The notes: a model not told the origin generated them from the letters alone. Positions 6,104 to 14,197 are shown, numbered from the stretch's first letter. The stretch: DNA of 22,619 bases from a virus (IMGVR_UViG_3300027754_000468:1-22619); one strand, 5' to 3'. Program-made: numbers and translations.

Positions 6104-6362
6104 AACCATCAAGATATTTAAGCCGTTCCTCATTTGATGGCATACCTTTCCATATATGATCTTCTGGGGTGTACTTAACAAGCTCACTTTTTTCAAACAT
6201 CATATTAAATCTGTCTGGGAAAAGCTTTTTAATCTTTTTAAGCTTATTACTAAAGCCTCGATACGAAATTCCAAGGGATTTTGATGTTTTAGTGTAGTTG
6301 AATCCAAGGGCTGCAAGCCGGTGCAGAATAACCTCAAATTCAATTTCCTCAAGTGTTTTCAT
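6102..6362 (-). CDS. Fis-type helix-turn-helix protein
   Basis: 86-residue protein whose N-terminal half (about residues 5-43) reads VILHRLAALGFNYTKTSKSL then GISYRGFSNKLKKIKKLFP. This matches the Fis/NtrC C-terminal HTH pattern (helix, N-x-T/A-K, A/S-LGIS, R, then L/KLKK). The C-terminal half (YTPEDHIWKGMPSNEERLKY) is not recognised. It lacks the AAA+ domain of NtrC activators, so it would act as a small stand-alone DNA-binding protein. It is transcribed away from the terminase genes, 95 bases from the small-terminase start, which is a typical place for a regulator of late expression. Its target is unknown. The ribosome site is weak (TTTAGG close to ATG). Confidence 0.65.
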   Translation of the reverse strand: MKTLEEIEFEVILHRLAALGFNYTKTSKSLGISYRGFSNKLKKIKKLFPDRFNMMFEKSELVKYTPEDHIWKGMPSNEERLKYLDG

Positions 6363-6457
6363 ACCTAAATGATAATTTTAAATATTGCGTACTGGCAAAT
6401 AATAAAGTTAAATACACTAAGGACGAATGTCCCGAACTTAAAGCGAAGGCTTACATT

Positions 6458-6868
6458 ATGTCGTTAAACAACCCTGAAGTGCCAATCAGTCGCACAAAAA
6501 CCGCACTCTATAAAGACGAATACGATCAACTATTAATAAATCATATGGCACAAGGGTATTCTTTTGAATCATTCGGAGCCGATGTTGGATGCGGTCGCAG
6601 GACATTATTTGACTGGGTAGAAAAGTATCCTTCATTCAAGGCAGCACAAAGGGAAGGATTTGAAAAAGGTAAAAAACTTTTTGAGGGTTTGTTGATTGCT
6701 AAGATGCGAGGGATAGATGCAAAGGGTATGGATTTAAAAAAATCTGATACTGCATGTTTAATTTTCGCACTTAAAACACGTTACAGAGACACGTATTCAG
6801 AAAAAGTTGAAGTTGCCCACACGGGTGATATTAAAATAAATATTGATAATGACGACAGCAATCTTTAA
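6458..6868 (+). CDS. terS: terminase small subunit
   Basis: Recognises phage DNA for packaging and regulates the large subunit. I chose ATG at 6458 (MSLNNPEVPISRTKTALYK) because GAAGG lies 8 bases upstream; a longer frame from GTG at 6353 would overlap the divergent Fis-like gene. The 136-residue product has an N-terminal HTH (YDQLLINHMAQGYSFESFGA, then VGCGRRTLFDWVEKYPSFKA) followed by a helical oligomerisation part (EGFEKGKKLFEGLLIAKMRG) and a C-terminal tail (VEVAHTGDIKINIDNDD). It ends 20 bases inside the large-subunit gene, which is typical of coupled terS-terL pairs. Confidence 0.85.
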   Translation: MSLNNPEVPISRTKTALYKDEYDQLLINHMAQGYSFESFGADVGCGRRTLFDWVEKYPSFKAAQREGFEKGKKLFEGLLIAKMRGIDAKGMDLKKSDTACLIFALKTRYRDTYSEKVEVAHTGDIKINIDNDDSNL

Positions 6869-8120
6869 AAAAACGATAAAGCAAAAAGAACAAGCAATCC
6901 TTTTAGCAGACAATATTGCAAGATATTTAATGTCCTACGGCGGTTCGAGATCAGGAAAAACAACAGGCAAGATTAGGGCATTAATTATCAGGGCATGCAA
7001 AGTGAAGTCTAGGCATTTAATTGTCAGGCTTCGCTTTAATCATGTTAAAACTTCTGTATGGCTTGATACTTTACCGAAAGTTTTAATGCTATGTTTCCCA
7101 GATTTAAAAGTAGAATTTAAAGCGTCCGATTATTATATTCAATTCCCTAACGGCTCAGAAATTTGGATCGGTGGGCTAGACGATGCTGCAAGGGTAGAAA
7201 AGATTCTAGGTAAAGAATACTCCACAATCTATTTTAATGAATGTTCACAAATCCCTTTTAAGTCGGTCGAAATGGCCCTAACTCGTTTGGCTGAAAAAAA
7301 TGATCTAAAGAAAAAAGCATATTTCGATATGAACCCACCGACAAAAAGCCATTGGTCGTATTGGTTATTTATCAAAGGGCTTCATCCTGAAACAATGGAA
7401 CCTATCGACACTGAAAAATATAGAGCATTGATGATGAATCCTTTAGATAATATTCAAAATATTGATAGCGAATACGTTACAGAGATTCTTGATAAACTTT
7501 CCGACAATGAGCGCAGAAGATTCAGGGATGGTGAATTTCTAGACTCTGGCGAAGGGCAAGCATATTACTCATTTAACCGTTCTATGAATGTCCACGAGTT
7601 TGATAAAAAATATTCAGCCGGTACAGTAATGATCGGGATGGATTTTAACGTTAATCCAATGACCGCTGTTGTCGGGTATTATCAAAATAGTCAGTTTCAT
7701 ATTATGGACGAACTGTATCTGAATAACTCAGACACTTATAAAATGTGCGCCGAACTAATTAAAAGAGGGTACAAGGGAGCTTTAATTTTTCCAGATAGTA
7801 CCGGCTCAAACAGAAAAACATCGGGTCGATCAGATCATTTGATACTTAAAGACGCAGGGTTTACAATAAAAGACACTAGAAACCCTTTCGTTAAAGACAG
7901 GGTGAACAACGTCAATAGACTTTTGGGGGATGGTAAAGTTATCATTGACCCTAAGTGCAAAAAACTTATTCAGGACTTAGAAAAAGTTGTCTGGGATGGA
8001 AACGATATTGATAAAAAGAGTGATGATTCATTAACTCATATTTCAGACGCTATGGGTTATTGGTTATGGGCATTGGATAACATGGTTTATAGAACACCTT
8101 CACCGATTAGACTAACATAA
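6849..8120 (+). CDS. terL: terminase large subunit (ATPase and nuclease)
   Basis: Motor and nuclease that cuts concatemeric DNA and pumps it into the prohead. I chose ATG at 6849 (MTTAIFKKTIKQKEQ) over an in-frame TTG at 6843. At 423 residues it has the usual two domains. ATPase: Walker A GGSRSGKT (31-38), Walker B TIYFNEC with E131, and coupling motif FDMNPPTKSHW (159-169). RNase H-like nuclease: MDFNVNPMTAVV (D265), FPDSTGSN (D316) and DDSLTHISDAMGYW with D400. All catalytic acids appear present, so the enzyme should be active. Overlap with the small-subunit gene and the portal gene 9 bases downstream confirm the packaging operon. Packaging strategy (cos or pac) cannot be told. Confidence 0.96.
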   Translation: MTTAIFKKTIKQKEQAILLADNIARYLMSYGGSRSGKTTGKIRALIIRACKVKSRHLIVRLRFNHVKTSVWLDTLPKVLMLCFPDLKVEFKASDYYIQFPNGSEIWIGGLDDAARVEKILGKEYSTIYFNECSQIPFKSVEMALTRLAEKNDLKKKAYFDMNPPTKSHWSYWLFIKGLHPETMEPIDTEKYRALMMNPLDNIQNIDSEYVTEILDKLSDNERRRFRDGEFLDSGEGQAYYSFNRSMNVHEFDKKYSAGTVMIGMDFNVNPMTAVVGYYQNSQFHIMDELYLNNSDTYKMCAELIKRGYKGALIFPDSTGSNRKTSGRSDHLILKDAGFTIKDTRNPFVKDRVNNVNRLLGDGKVIIDPKCKKLIQDLEKVVWDGNDIDKKSDDSLTHISDAMGYWLWALDNMVYRTPSPIRLT

Positions 8121-8129
8121 GGGAAAGAA

Positions 8130-9587
8130 ATGCTAAACGATAACGACATAAGAAACCTACTTTCAGAAATAGAGCTTCCAGAAAATCAGAATAGAAAAAA
8201 ATACGCATACGACAGTTTTCAAATCTATGAAGGCAATTTAAGATTTTATGTCGAAAAGAAAATGAAACTCCTTTACCCAATGACTTATGGAATGTTTCAA
8301 ATTTCAGACTATTCTGCGCTTAAAAAAGTGGTTGATAAAAAATCAAAATCATATAAAGAAAATCCTAAAAGGGTACTAGATACTCCAGAGGAAAGTGATT
8401 TGTATCAATCGCTAGTTAAAGAATATGGGCTAAATAAAGCCATGAAGAAATTTGATCAGTATTTTAATCAACATAAATATACTCTGATGGCAGTTTTTTT
8501 TGAACGTGAAAAAAGCGAAAATGGAATAGTAGAAGATAACTGGAAATTTATACCATTAGCACCATACGAGTTCGATGTTGTTCTTGATGAAATGGGAGAG
8601 CTTGAAACAGTCATTCTTTCCTATCCAGATGCTCAAGTTATTTCAGGCCCAAGCACTGATGGAATAAATACGATCATTGCAGGAAATGTTCAGGATAAAC
8701 AAAGAGACATTAAAACCTATGCAATTTGGACCGATTCGCAGCACCTTGTTTATCAGAGTTCAATGAATCAAGAGGGGAAAAGAAATTTTCAACAAGTTCC
8801 AGTAAAGGGTAACGAAAATGGAATAAATCCTTACGGGAAGATTCCATTCGTTTATGTTCCAGAAGATTACTCAGAAGACTATCCAATAAATTCTCCTCTT
8901 CCAGTTCAGACAGTCGAGCTAAATGCCGAAATGTCTACCTATTACACTTCCGGTTCATTACAGATCGGAACATTGGTTTTAAAATATCCATCGTCACAAG
9001 CGATTGAAACAGTCACCAATGGATTATTTACGGGGATGAAGTTGCCACAATCTGAAAATCCAGACGCTAAAGAGACAACGGCAGAATACATTGCTCCAAG
9101 TCCAAATATGTCAGGGCACAAAGAAGCAATCCTGACGCACATGCAAGCCATACTTGACGAGCAAGGTATTAACTCGAATCAAATCATCTCACCTAACGAG
9201 AAATTCACATCGGGATTTGACAGGCTTCTTTCTAGTGCAGATGTTCAAGATATTATTTCTGATAATCAGCAAAACGTTTACTTTGCAGTTGAGTGTGAGA
9301 TTTACGGGATCATTCAGGCTATCCATAAAAACTTTCTTAAAAAAGATTTGTTTAAGTCGGAAGAAATAAGCATCGTTTACTCAAAGCCAAAAGTTTTAAT
9401 TTCAGACACGGAGAAACTTTCAAACATTGAGAAAATGGATCAGCTTGGATTACTAACACCTTGGGAAAAATTCATGCTTGTTGACCCAAACCTTTCAGAA
9501 GATCAAGCAAAAGAAAAATGGAACGAGATTAAGACCGAAAAAGTTAATCAGGTAGATGCATTTATGAAGGAGCCAATTATCCCATGA
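8130..9587 (+). CDS. portal protein
   Basis: Dodecameric ring at one vertex of the head through which DNA enters and leaves. The 485-residue protein sits directly after terL with ribosome site AAGGGAAAG. It has the general layout of siphovirus portals: an N-terminal part with RFYVEKKMKLLYPMTYG, a beta-rich wing (WKFIPLAPYEFDVVLDE, ETVILSYPDAQVISG, TYAIWTDSQHLVY), GKIPFVYVPEDY leading into a stem region, and a long helical crown (AILDEQGINSNQIISPN, YFAVECEIYGIIQAIHKN). No signature short enough to prove it by eye, so the call rests on position, size and architecture. Its last bases overlap the next gene by 4. Confidence 0.87.
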   Translation: MLNDNDIRNLLSEIELPENQNRKKYAYDSFQIYEGNLRFYVEKKMKLLYPMTYGMFQISDYSALKKVVDKKSKSYKENPKRVLDTPEESDLYQSLVKEYGLNKAMKKFDQYFNQHKYTLMAVFFEREKSENGIVEDNWKFIPLAPYEFDVVLDEMGELETVILSYPDAQVISGPSTDGINTIIAGNVQDKQRDIKTYAIWTDSQHLVYQSSMNQEGKRNFQQVPVKGNENGINPYGKIPFVYVPEDYSEDYPINSPLPVQTVELNAEMSTYYTSGSLQIGTLVLKYPSSQAIETVTNGLFTGMKLPQSENPDAKETTAEYIAPSPNMSGHKEAILTHMQAILDEQGINSNQIISPNEKFTSGFDRLLSSADVQDIISDNQQNVYFAVECEIYGIIQAIHKNFLKKDLFKSEEISIVYSKPKVLISDTEKLSNIEKMDQLGLLTPWEKFMLVDPNLSEDQAKEKWNEIKTEKVNQVDAFMKEPIIP

Positions 9588-10042
9588 GCGCACCCGATGA
9601 ATTTTTTTACAGGGTAAAGCCTGAAGACATTGAGGGATTAAAGAAAAAAGATCGTGCAGAGCTTCTTGATCAGATTGGTGAATATTTAAAATTTACCATC
9701 CTAGATTTTGTCGGTGAATCTGTTTCTCCTGTTGTTAAATCCCCAAACTTTAAGCCAAAGAAAAATGATGAGCCATCAGTTCTTGACGCTGAGGGCGATC
9801 TTTTAAATTCGTTAGACTTTAGACTTTCAAAAGATAAAACTTATTTAGAAATAGGATTCTTTGAGGAGCTACAGGCAGCAAAAGCTTTCGGGCATGCTTC
9901 ACGGATGGAAGATCATCCTTGGCTTGAAAATAAAGTTCCACGCAGACAGATAATTCCTTTTGAGGGGCAGAAATTTAAAGCAGAGATTCGTGACGGTATT
10001 GATTCAATCGTTCAGGAGTTTTTAGATGCCAATAAAGATTAA
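9584..10042 (+). CDS. putative head-tail or virion morphogenesis protein (gp10-like)
   Basis: 152-residue protein overlapping the portal gene by 4 bases, with AGGAG upstream. After a helical N-terminus (DRAELLDQIGEYLKFTILDF) comes LLNSLDFRLSKDKTYLEIGF, then AAKAFGHASRMEDHPW and VPRRQIIPFEGQKF. The order (short strands, a residue pattern ending in the head-proximal H, then P-R-R-Q/P-F-ending loop, then a helix) resembles Mu gpG/HK97 gp10-type virion morphogenesis proteins, which act at the neck or tail end. Similarity is by pattern only. It could instead be an unrelated minor head protein. It likely works with the next gene, which has a related layout. Confidence 0.5.
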   Translation: MSAPDEFFYRVKPEDIEGLKKKDRAELLDQIGEYLKFTILDFVGESVSPVVKSPNFKPKKNDEPSVLDAEGDLLNSLDFRLSKDKTYLEIGFFEELQAAKAFGHASRMEDHPWLENKVPRRQIIPFEGQKFKAEIRDGIDSIVQEFLDANKD

Positions 10043-10487
10043 AGCCGATTTGAAAAAGATGAAGAATTATACTAAAGACGTGAAGGAAAAGTATAAAATA
10101 GAGCTACAGAGTGGTGCAGCAGGGTATGAATTAATCAGAATCATTCAAGACATTATAGGTAAAGGCATTTCACCGGTCGATGGCGAGGGTAGGTTTGAGA
10201 AATATTCAGATTCGTACAGGAAAGATATTAAGGCCGGATATTACCCTTCTAAAAAAGTTTCACCAGTCAACATGTATCTGACTGGGGATATGATGGGGTC
10301 ATTAAGATTTATAGAAATTGATGGAAAGCTTTATTTGCAGTTCGAGGATAAAAAGGCAAGATGGCACGACAAAGGATTAGGCAATTTACCAGTAAGGAAA
10401 CTGTTGCCAACTGGTCGCATGGAGCGTTTTAATAAACGAATAACTGACCTTTTAGTTAAAGCATTGAAGAAAGTGCTAAAGAAATAA
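10026..10487 (+). CDS. putative neck/tail completion protein (phage structural family)
   Basis: 153-residue basic protein with AGGAG 5-9 bases before the ATG, overlapping the previous gene by 17 bases. Motifs GKGISPVDGEGRFEKYSDSY, then KKVSPVNMYLTGDMMGSLRF, then KKARWHDKGLGNLPVRKLLP match a small structural-protein family common in podo- and siphoviruses of Gram-negative bacteria, with a gp10-like fold (linker strand, membrane of strands, H in the loop, R-x-L-L-P, final helix). The C-terminus is strongly Lys-rich (LLVKALKKVLKK), which may contact DNA or the portal. Position between portal and scaffold suggests a head-neck role; the exact site in the virion is uncertain. Confidence 0.58.
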   Translation: MPIKIKADLKKMKNYTKDVKEKYKIELQSGAAGYELIRIIQDIIGKGISPVDGEGRFEKYSDSYRKDIKAGYYPSKKVSPVNMYLTGDMMGSLRFIEIDGKLYLQFEDKKARWHDKGLGNLPVRKLLPTGRMERFNKRITDLLVKALKKVLKK

Positions 10488-10530
10488 TTTGATTTCCTAA
10501 TTAAAGGGAATAATAATAGGAGCAAGCGTT

Positions 10531-11109
10531 ATGTCTGATGAACATCAGCCACTAATCCCGAACGGGACACCAACAGTCGAAGAACAATTAAAAAATCTTC
10601 AAGCTACAAATGCAAGGCTATTGGAAGAATCAAAAAAGTATAAAGAAAAAGCTAGGCTGTCTGACTCGGAACTTGAGCGATTAAGTGAAGAAACAAACGG
10701 CAAAGAAAAAGACGTTAACAAAATCATTGATGCTGCGAATAAAAAGAATGAGAAAATAGCAAACGAGAATAAAAAACTCAGAAGCGAAACTTTAAATTCT
10801 CGAATCAGGTCAGTGATTTCTAAGTATGCAGAGGGTGTTATTGACTTAGATGATTTACTCAATCAGCCTAAGTATGGTGATATTCTTAAAAAAGGCATCG
10901 ATGTTGACGAGCTAACAGTTGATGAAGATATTGCAAAATCGTATGTAGAGGCTGTTTTAAAAGACAAACCCTACTTGAAAAAGCAATCCGATGCGACTAC
11001 TCTTTTAACTAAGCGTCCTAGCTTTCAATTAGAAAAAGGCAAAACGCTCGCATCAATGACAACAAAAGAAATCGAAGAAATGGCGATTAATTTATACGGA
11101 AACAAATAA
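10531..11109 (+). CDS. capsid scaffolding protein
   Basis: Guides coat assembly and is lost before DNA packaging. The 192-residue protein lies just upstream of the coat gene (11 bases) with ribosome site AGGAG. An acidic/Pro-rich N-terminus (HQPLIPNGTPTVEEQ) is followed by a long charged coiled coil (about residues 15-90: NLQATNARLLEESKKYKEKA, NKKNEKIANENKKLRSE). A smaller folded part follows (VISKYAEGVIDLDDLLNQP, IAKSYVEAVLKD) and a tail (SMTTKEIEEMAINLYGNK) that could bind coat. Family assignment rests on coiled coil, size and the portal-scaffold-coat order; no protease is encoded next to it. Confidence 0.82.
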   Translation: MSDEHQPLIPNGTPTVEEQLKNLQATNARLLEESKKYKEKARLSDSELERLSEETNGKEKDVNKIIDAANKKNEKIANENKKLRSETLNSRIRSVISKYAEGVIDLDDLLNQPKYGDILKKGIDVDELTVDEDIAKSYVEAVLKDKPYLKKQSDATTLLTKRPSFQLEKGKTLASMTTKEIEEMAINLYGNK

Positions 11110-11120
11110 GGAGAATCTAA

Positions 11121-11969
11121 ATGTCTATTATTGCAAACACTGAAATGGCACCAACAAAAATGGATTTAATCGTTGCTATGGCTCAACGTGAATTAAAAGC
11201 TTCTGCTCAACTTGCAGGATTCTTTTCTGATAAATCAGCCTTCGCTGTTAAGGGAAATAAATCAATTTCTTTCCCAAAACTTTCTAGCTTCGCAGTTCTT
11301 GATAGAGCTTCTGGAGTTGCAGGAGTTGAACAGCAAGTTACTGCTACAGCAGACAAACTTGATCTTAATAAAAATAAACAAGTTCTTTGGGGAATTGACC
11401 CTAGTGATGAAATTCAATCAACTCTTAACTGGGAACTTGAAACAGTAAAGTTGGCAAGTTCAGCTCATGGTCGTCAATTTGATCTAGACCTCGTTGCTGC
11501 TGCTGTTGCTGCAATGACTGAAGTTTCTGACACAGGTAATATTACTCGTGACCTTATTCTTGAAATGATCGAATATCTTTCTAAGAACTTTGCAAACAAG
11601 AGCCAGATTGCCCTATTTGTTTCTCCTGCTCAAAAAACTGCTATGTTGAAAATCGCAGAATTTACACAGGCTCAAATTTTTGGAAACATGGTTATTCCTA
11701 CAGGAACAATCGGTCAGGTTTACGGAGTTCCAGTCGTAGAAGTTCCAGCTTTTTCTGACGCTCAATATTTCATGGCTGACAAGGATGGCTTGGCTTATGG
11801 CCTACAAAAAGCTCCTTCTTATGATTCTCAGAAAGATGTTAAATATGGTGCCGGTGGAACGCTTCACACTTTGGATCAATTGTACGGAATGAAAGCCTTA
11901 CAAATTGCTCAAGGTACTGCTGCTGCTGGTAAGTCTGCACTTATCATCGGATACAATAACGGAATCTAA
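11121..11969 (+). CDS. major capsid protein (HK97-like fold)
   Basis: Shell-forming coat protein of 282 residues with the best ribosome site in the region (AAGGAG, 7 bases before ATG). Features: N-terminal helix (MDLIVAMAQRELKASAQLAG), ISFPKLSSFAVLDRASGVAG and QQVTATADKLDLNKNKQVLW (E-loop/P-domain-like strands), the spine-like helix and segment FVSPAQKTAMLKIAEF, and IPTGTIGQVYGVPVVEVPAF, the last being a typical coat motif before the final beta strand. The frame uses T-ending codons (GCT, CTT, TCT) far more than its neighbours, as expected of a highly expressed gene. No N-terminal propeptide is evident; the scaffold is a separate gene. Confidence 0.87.
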   Translation: MSIIANTEMAPTKMDLIVAMAQRELKASAQLAGFFSDKSAFAVKGNKSISFPKLSSFAVLDRASGVAGVEQQVTATADKLDLNKNKQVLWGIDPSDEIQSTLNWELETVKLASSAHGRQFDLDLVAAAVAAMTEVSDTGNITRDLILEMIEYLSKNFANKSQIALFVSPAQKTAMLKIAEFTQAQIFGNMVIPTGTIGQVYGVPVVEVPAFSDAQYFMADKDGLAYGLQKAPSYDSQKDVKYGAGGTLHTLDQLYGMKALQIAQGTAAAGKSALIIGYNNGI

Positions 11970-12178
11970 TGTCTCGTAATGTAAATATTTCTCCAGATTT
12001 TGTTGCTGCTTCAACTCCTAGTGAGTTGAGGCGGCTTTTATATTTGAATCAAGTCACGCTTGGTGGTGAAGTAAAATACATTTCAATTTTACATGATGGC
12101 ACTCAATGGGTAGCATGGTTTTTTAACGATGTTTCCGACATGCCACTGACCGAATCGGTGGTTAAAAAGGCTAGATAA
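11969..12178 (+). CDS. small hypothetical protein after capsid gene
   Basis: 69-residue protein starting MSRNVNISPDFVAASTPSEL, sharing one base with the coat stop codon (TAATG). Helical start followed by a beta-rich end (YISILHDGTQWVAWFFND). Position next to the coat gene suggests a minor virion or decoration role, but no family is recognised. A weak ribosome site (GGAA) is consistent with translational coupling to the very highly expressed coat gene. Confidence 0.6.
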   Translation: MSRNVNISPDFVAASTPSELRRLLYLNQVTLGGEVKYISILHDGTQWVAWFFNDVSDMPLTESVVKKAR

Positions 12179-12468
12179 TGACATTCCCTTTTGACGCTAA
12201 AGAGATGGAGAATGGAAGTTACAGAGATGCTTCTGGTTTTGCGACTAGAAAAACAAAAATTGCCGTAAAGATAGAAAACTCTTCAAGCGAGCCTATTCTA
12301 GTTGAAGCCTCAGGGGTTGACTGGGACTTAATAGAAACAACTTTCCCCTCTATCATAACAGACCTTTTTACGTACAAGAAAAATTCAATTACGGTTCAGA
12401 CTGTTTTAGTCACTTACGCAAACAGTTCTAAAAAAGTAATAATATCAATATCTAAAACAAGGCTTTAA
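12178..12468 (+). CDS. hypothetical virion-type protein (96 aa)
   Basis: 96-residue protein overlapping the previous stop by one base (TAATG), with AAGG upstream. It looks all-beta (TKIAVKIENSSSEPILVEAS, ITVQTVLVTYANSSKKVIIS) with the shape of a single sandwich domain. This would fit a head decoration, fibre-attachment or joining protein. No diagnostic motif; assignment to virion function is from context only. Confidence 0.58.
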   Translation: MTFPFDAKEMENGSYRDASGFATRKTKIAVKIENSSSEPILVEASGVDWDLIETTFPSIITDLFTYKKNSITVQTVLVTYANSSKKVIISISKTRL

Positions 12469-12630
12469 ATGTCTTGGAAGTTTGACCCTAAATTACTAGA
12501 TATTGTTTTTGTTGTTGATGTAACAGAATTATCATCTGGGGTTATTGATCTGGGAACAGGAGACTTGTCAATCGATACGGGATTGAGAGAAAATGAGGGC
12601 TCAACACTCGATCAAGGGGAAAGAATTTAA
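12469..12630 (+). CDS. very small hypothetical protein (53 aa)
   Basis: 53-residue frame starting MSWKFDPKLLDIVFVVDVTE, directly after the previous stop and sharing one base with the next start, with AAGG upstream. The middle (GVIDLGTGDLSIDTGLREN) is Gly- and Asp-rich and may be a beta-turn segment. Short, but gapless placement among co-oriented genes and an open frame from ATG to TAA support it. Role unknown. Confidence 0.5.
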   Translation: MSWKFDPKLLDIVFVVDVTELSSGVIDLGTGDLSIDTGLRENEGSTLDQGERI

Positions 12631-13010
12631 TGGCAATTTTTAAAGCCCCTAGAATAACTTCAATACAAAGGTTAGCTATTTTGCTGTCACCTAGCGAAAT
12701 TGTATACGACACTGATCAAGCAATATTTTATGGTGGGGATGGAGAAACTATGGGAGGGTTCCCTATTGGCTCAGGTATTGGAAACACACCTTATTATTTT
12801 ACACTAAATGAAGAAGATATTAACAATAAGTATGTTACTCTCTCAGAGTCGCCTTTGTTCCCAATAAATGTCTCGCTGTTACCCATGGGTGGAATACACC
12901 AAATAAACGGGATAGATTTCCAGATTATTGATGGCAACAAGTTGAGCTGGGAAGGTCTAGGGCTTGATAATTTTTTAGAAATAAACGAAATGCTTTCTAT
13001 TAGGCATTAA
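12630..13010 (+). CDS. protein with tropism-determinant/hyaluronidase-like N-terminal motif
   Basis: 126-residue protein with a good AAGGGG ribosome site. The N-terminal segment TSIQRLAILLSPSEIVYDTD followed by QAIFYGGDGETMGGFPIG matches the short fibre-attachment motif found at the start of the Bordetella phage major tropism determinant and many tail or head fibres (consensus R-x-A-I, G-E-I-V-Y-D-T-D, Y-x-G-D-G-x-T-x-G-G). The rest (YYFTLNEEDINNKYVTLSES, FPINVSLLPMGGIHQINGID) is a beta-rich domain such as a fibre tip or a carbohydrate-binding fold, not identified. It probably belongs to the fibre set formed with the next two genes. Confidence 0.65.
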   Translation: MAIFKAPRITSIQRLAILLSPSEIVYDTDQAIFYGGDGETMGGFPIGSGIGNTPYYFTLNEEDINNKYVTLSESPLFPINVSLLPMGGIHQINGIDFQIIDGNKLSWEGLGLDNFLEINEMLSIRH

Positions 13011-13030
13011 TAAAAACCATTGGAGGGTTT

Positions 13031-14164
13031 ATGGCTCAACAGATTAAAAAGAAATATTTATCAAACGAAGTAATTAGTTATTTCGATGACCAAATTGACG
13101 CAGTAGAATCTGGTCTTTCAAGTGAAGTAACAAGAGCAACCGGTATTGAGGGTGGTTTAAATTCTCGACTAACAACCGCTGAAGGTGAGGTCGATGTTCT
13201 TCAATCAGAGCTAGATGCCGCAGAACTAGCTATTTCTAGTGAAGTGATGCGTGCTACTGGTGCCGAGGGTACATTAAATTCTCGCCTAACAACTGCTGAA
13301 AGCGAAATTGACACTCTTCAATTTGACTTAGATGCTGCTGAATCAGCTATCTCTGGCGAAATTATGAGGGCGACTGGAGTTGAAGGTGGAATCAATTCTA
13401 GATTGGTAACCGCTGAAAGCGAAATTAATGCCCTCCAGTTTGATTTAGATGCTGCCGAAGCTGCTATCTCTGCTGAAGTTATGAGAGCGACCGGAATTGA
13501 GGGATCATTACAATCACAGATTAACAATGTCCTTTCAAATTTAGATGGTGCTGCACTAGATTCATTGACTGAGATCGTGTCAGCTTTTCAAGCTGCTGAT
13601 TCAACTTTGAACGGAGCTATCACAAGCTTAGCATCTTCTGCTTCTTCTGCTTTGAGCACTGAACAGAGTGCCCGTATTGCTGCTGACTCTGCACTTCAAG
13701 GTGAAATTGATGCCGAAGAAGTTGCTCGTGCTGCTGCTGATACTACGCTCCAGAACAACATCAACTCAGAAGCCGCTTCTCGAATTGCACAAGATAGTGT
13801 TCTTAGTGGTCAGATCAGTGCTTTGTCTCTTGATGTAGTAGACCTAGATGGATACGCTCAAGATATTAGAAATGATCTTGATTCTCTCCAGTCTGCTTTT
13901 AACGCTCAAGTTGATGGGCCTTCTTTCAATAAAATGAAAGTTGTTATTGGTGCTGAGCTTGGATTTATTAACCTTGCCCATACAGCAATTGCAAATTCGG
14001 TTGTTGTCTGTGTTGGAAGATTGATGGCACATAAAGATGAAGATTTTACTTTATCCGTTGTTGGTGGAGTTTCTCGTCTTACTTGGATTGGTTCTATGGC
14101 CAACCCAAGTGGTGCGGAGAAGATCGAAGCAGGGGATAATGTTTTTGTAACTTACGCTTACTAA
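13031..14164 (+). CDS. coiled-coil repeat fibre protein
   Basis: 377-residue elongated protein with ribosome site GGAGGG. After a 21-residue N-terminus come about four copies of a 39-residue repeat (from residues 22, 61, 100 and 139; the last is partial), each with LDAAExAIS then EVMRATGxEG, LNSRLTTAES and EIxxLQ. A second series follows: three 18-residue copies at 211-264 of the E-x-x-ARxAADxxLQxxI type, a common trimeric fibre coiled coil. From about 295 a compact beta domain ends the chain (KMKVVIGAELGFINLAHTAI, EAGDNVFVTYAY). This architecture fits a trimeric tail or head fibre with a C-terminal knob. T-ending codon use resembles the coat gene, so expression is probably high. Position before the neck genes leaves open whether it sits on head or tail. 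Confidence 0.8.
   Translation: MAQQIKKKYLSNEVISYFDDQIDAVESGLSSEVTRATGIEGGLNSRLTTAEGEVDVLQSELDAAELAISSEVMRATGAEGTLNSRLTTAESEIDTLQFDLDAAESAISGEIMRATGVEGGINSRLVTAESEINALQFDLDAAEAAISAEVMRATGIEGSLQSQINNVLSNLDGAALDSLTEIVSAFQAADSTLNGAITSLASSASSALSTEQSARIAADSALQGEIDAEEVARAAADTTLQNNINSEAASRIAQDSVLSGQISALSLDVVDLDGYAQDIRNDLDSLQSAFNAQVDGPSFNKMKVVIGAELGFINLAHTAIANSVVVCVGRLMAHKDEDFTLSVVGGVSRLTWIGSMANPSGAEKIEAGDNVFVTYAY
13094..13561 (+). repeat. 117-bp in-frame repeat array in fibre gene
   Basis: Units at 13094-13210, 13211-13327 and 13328-13444 plus a diverged unit from 13445 each encode 39 residues. Protein conservation is higher than DNA identity (many synonymous differences, e.g. CTAGATGCCGCAGAA against TTAGATGCTGCTGAA), so the units are old and kept by selection, not freshly duplicated. 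Confidence 0.8.
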
Positions 14165-14170
14165 ATAAAG

Positions 14171-14197
14171 AATAGGGCAGATTAATTTTGCCCTATT
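14171..14197. terminator. hairpin between fibre genes
   Basis: AATAGGGCA (14171-14179) and TGCCCTATT (14189-14197) pair perfectly over 9 bp with a 9-base loop, just after the stop of the coiled-coil fibre gene. On the plus strand it is followed by an A-rich stretch, not a T run; on the minus strand T residues follow. So it may be a weak terminator, a processing or mRNA-stabilising hairpin. Confidence 0.6.

Noticed and set aside
6353-6457. Upstream extension of the terminase small subunit from GTG 6353
   Set aside because: Would overlap the divergent Fis-like gene start, and the extra residues look unlike coding sequence; the ATG at 6458 has a good ribosome site.
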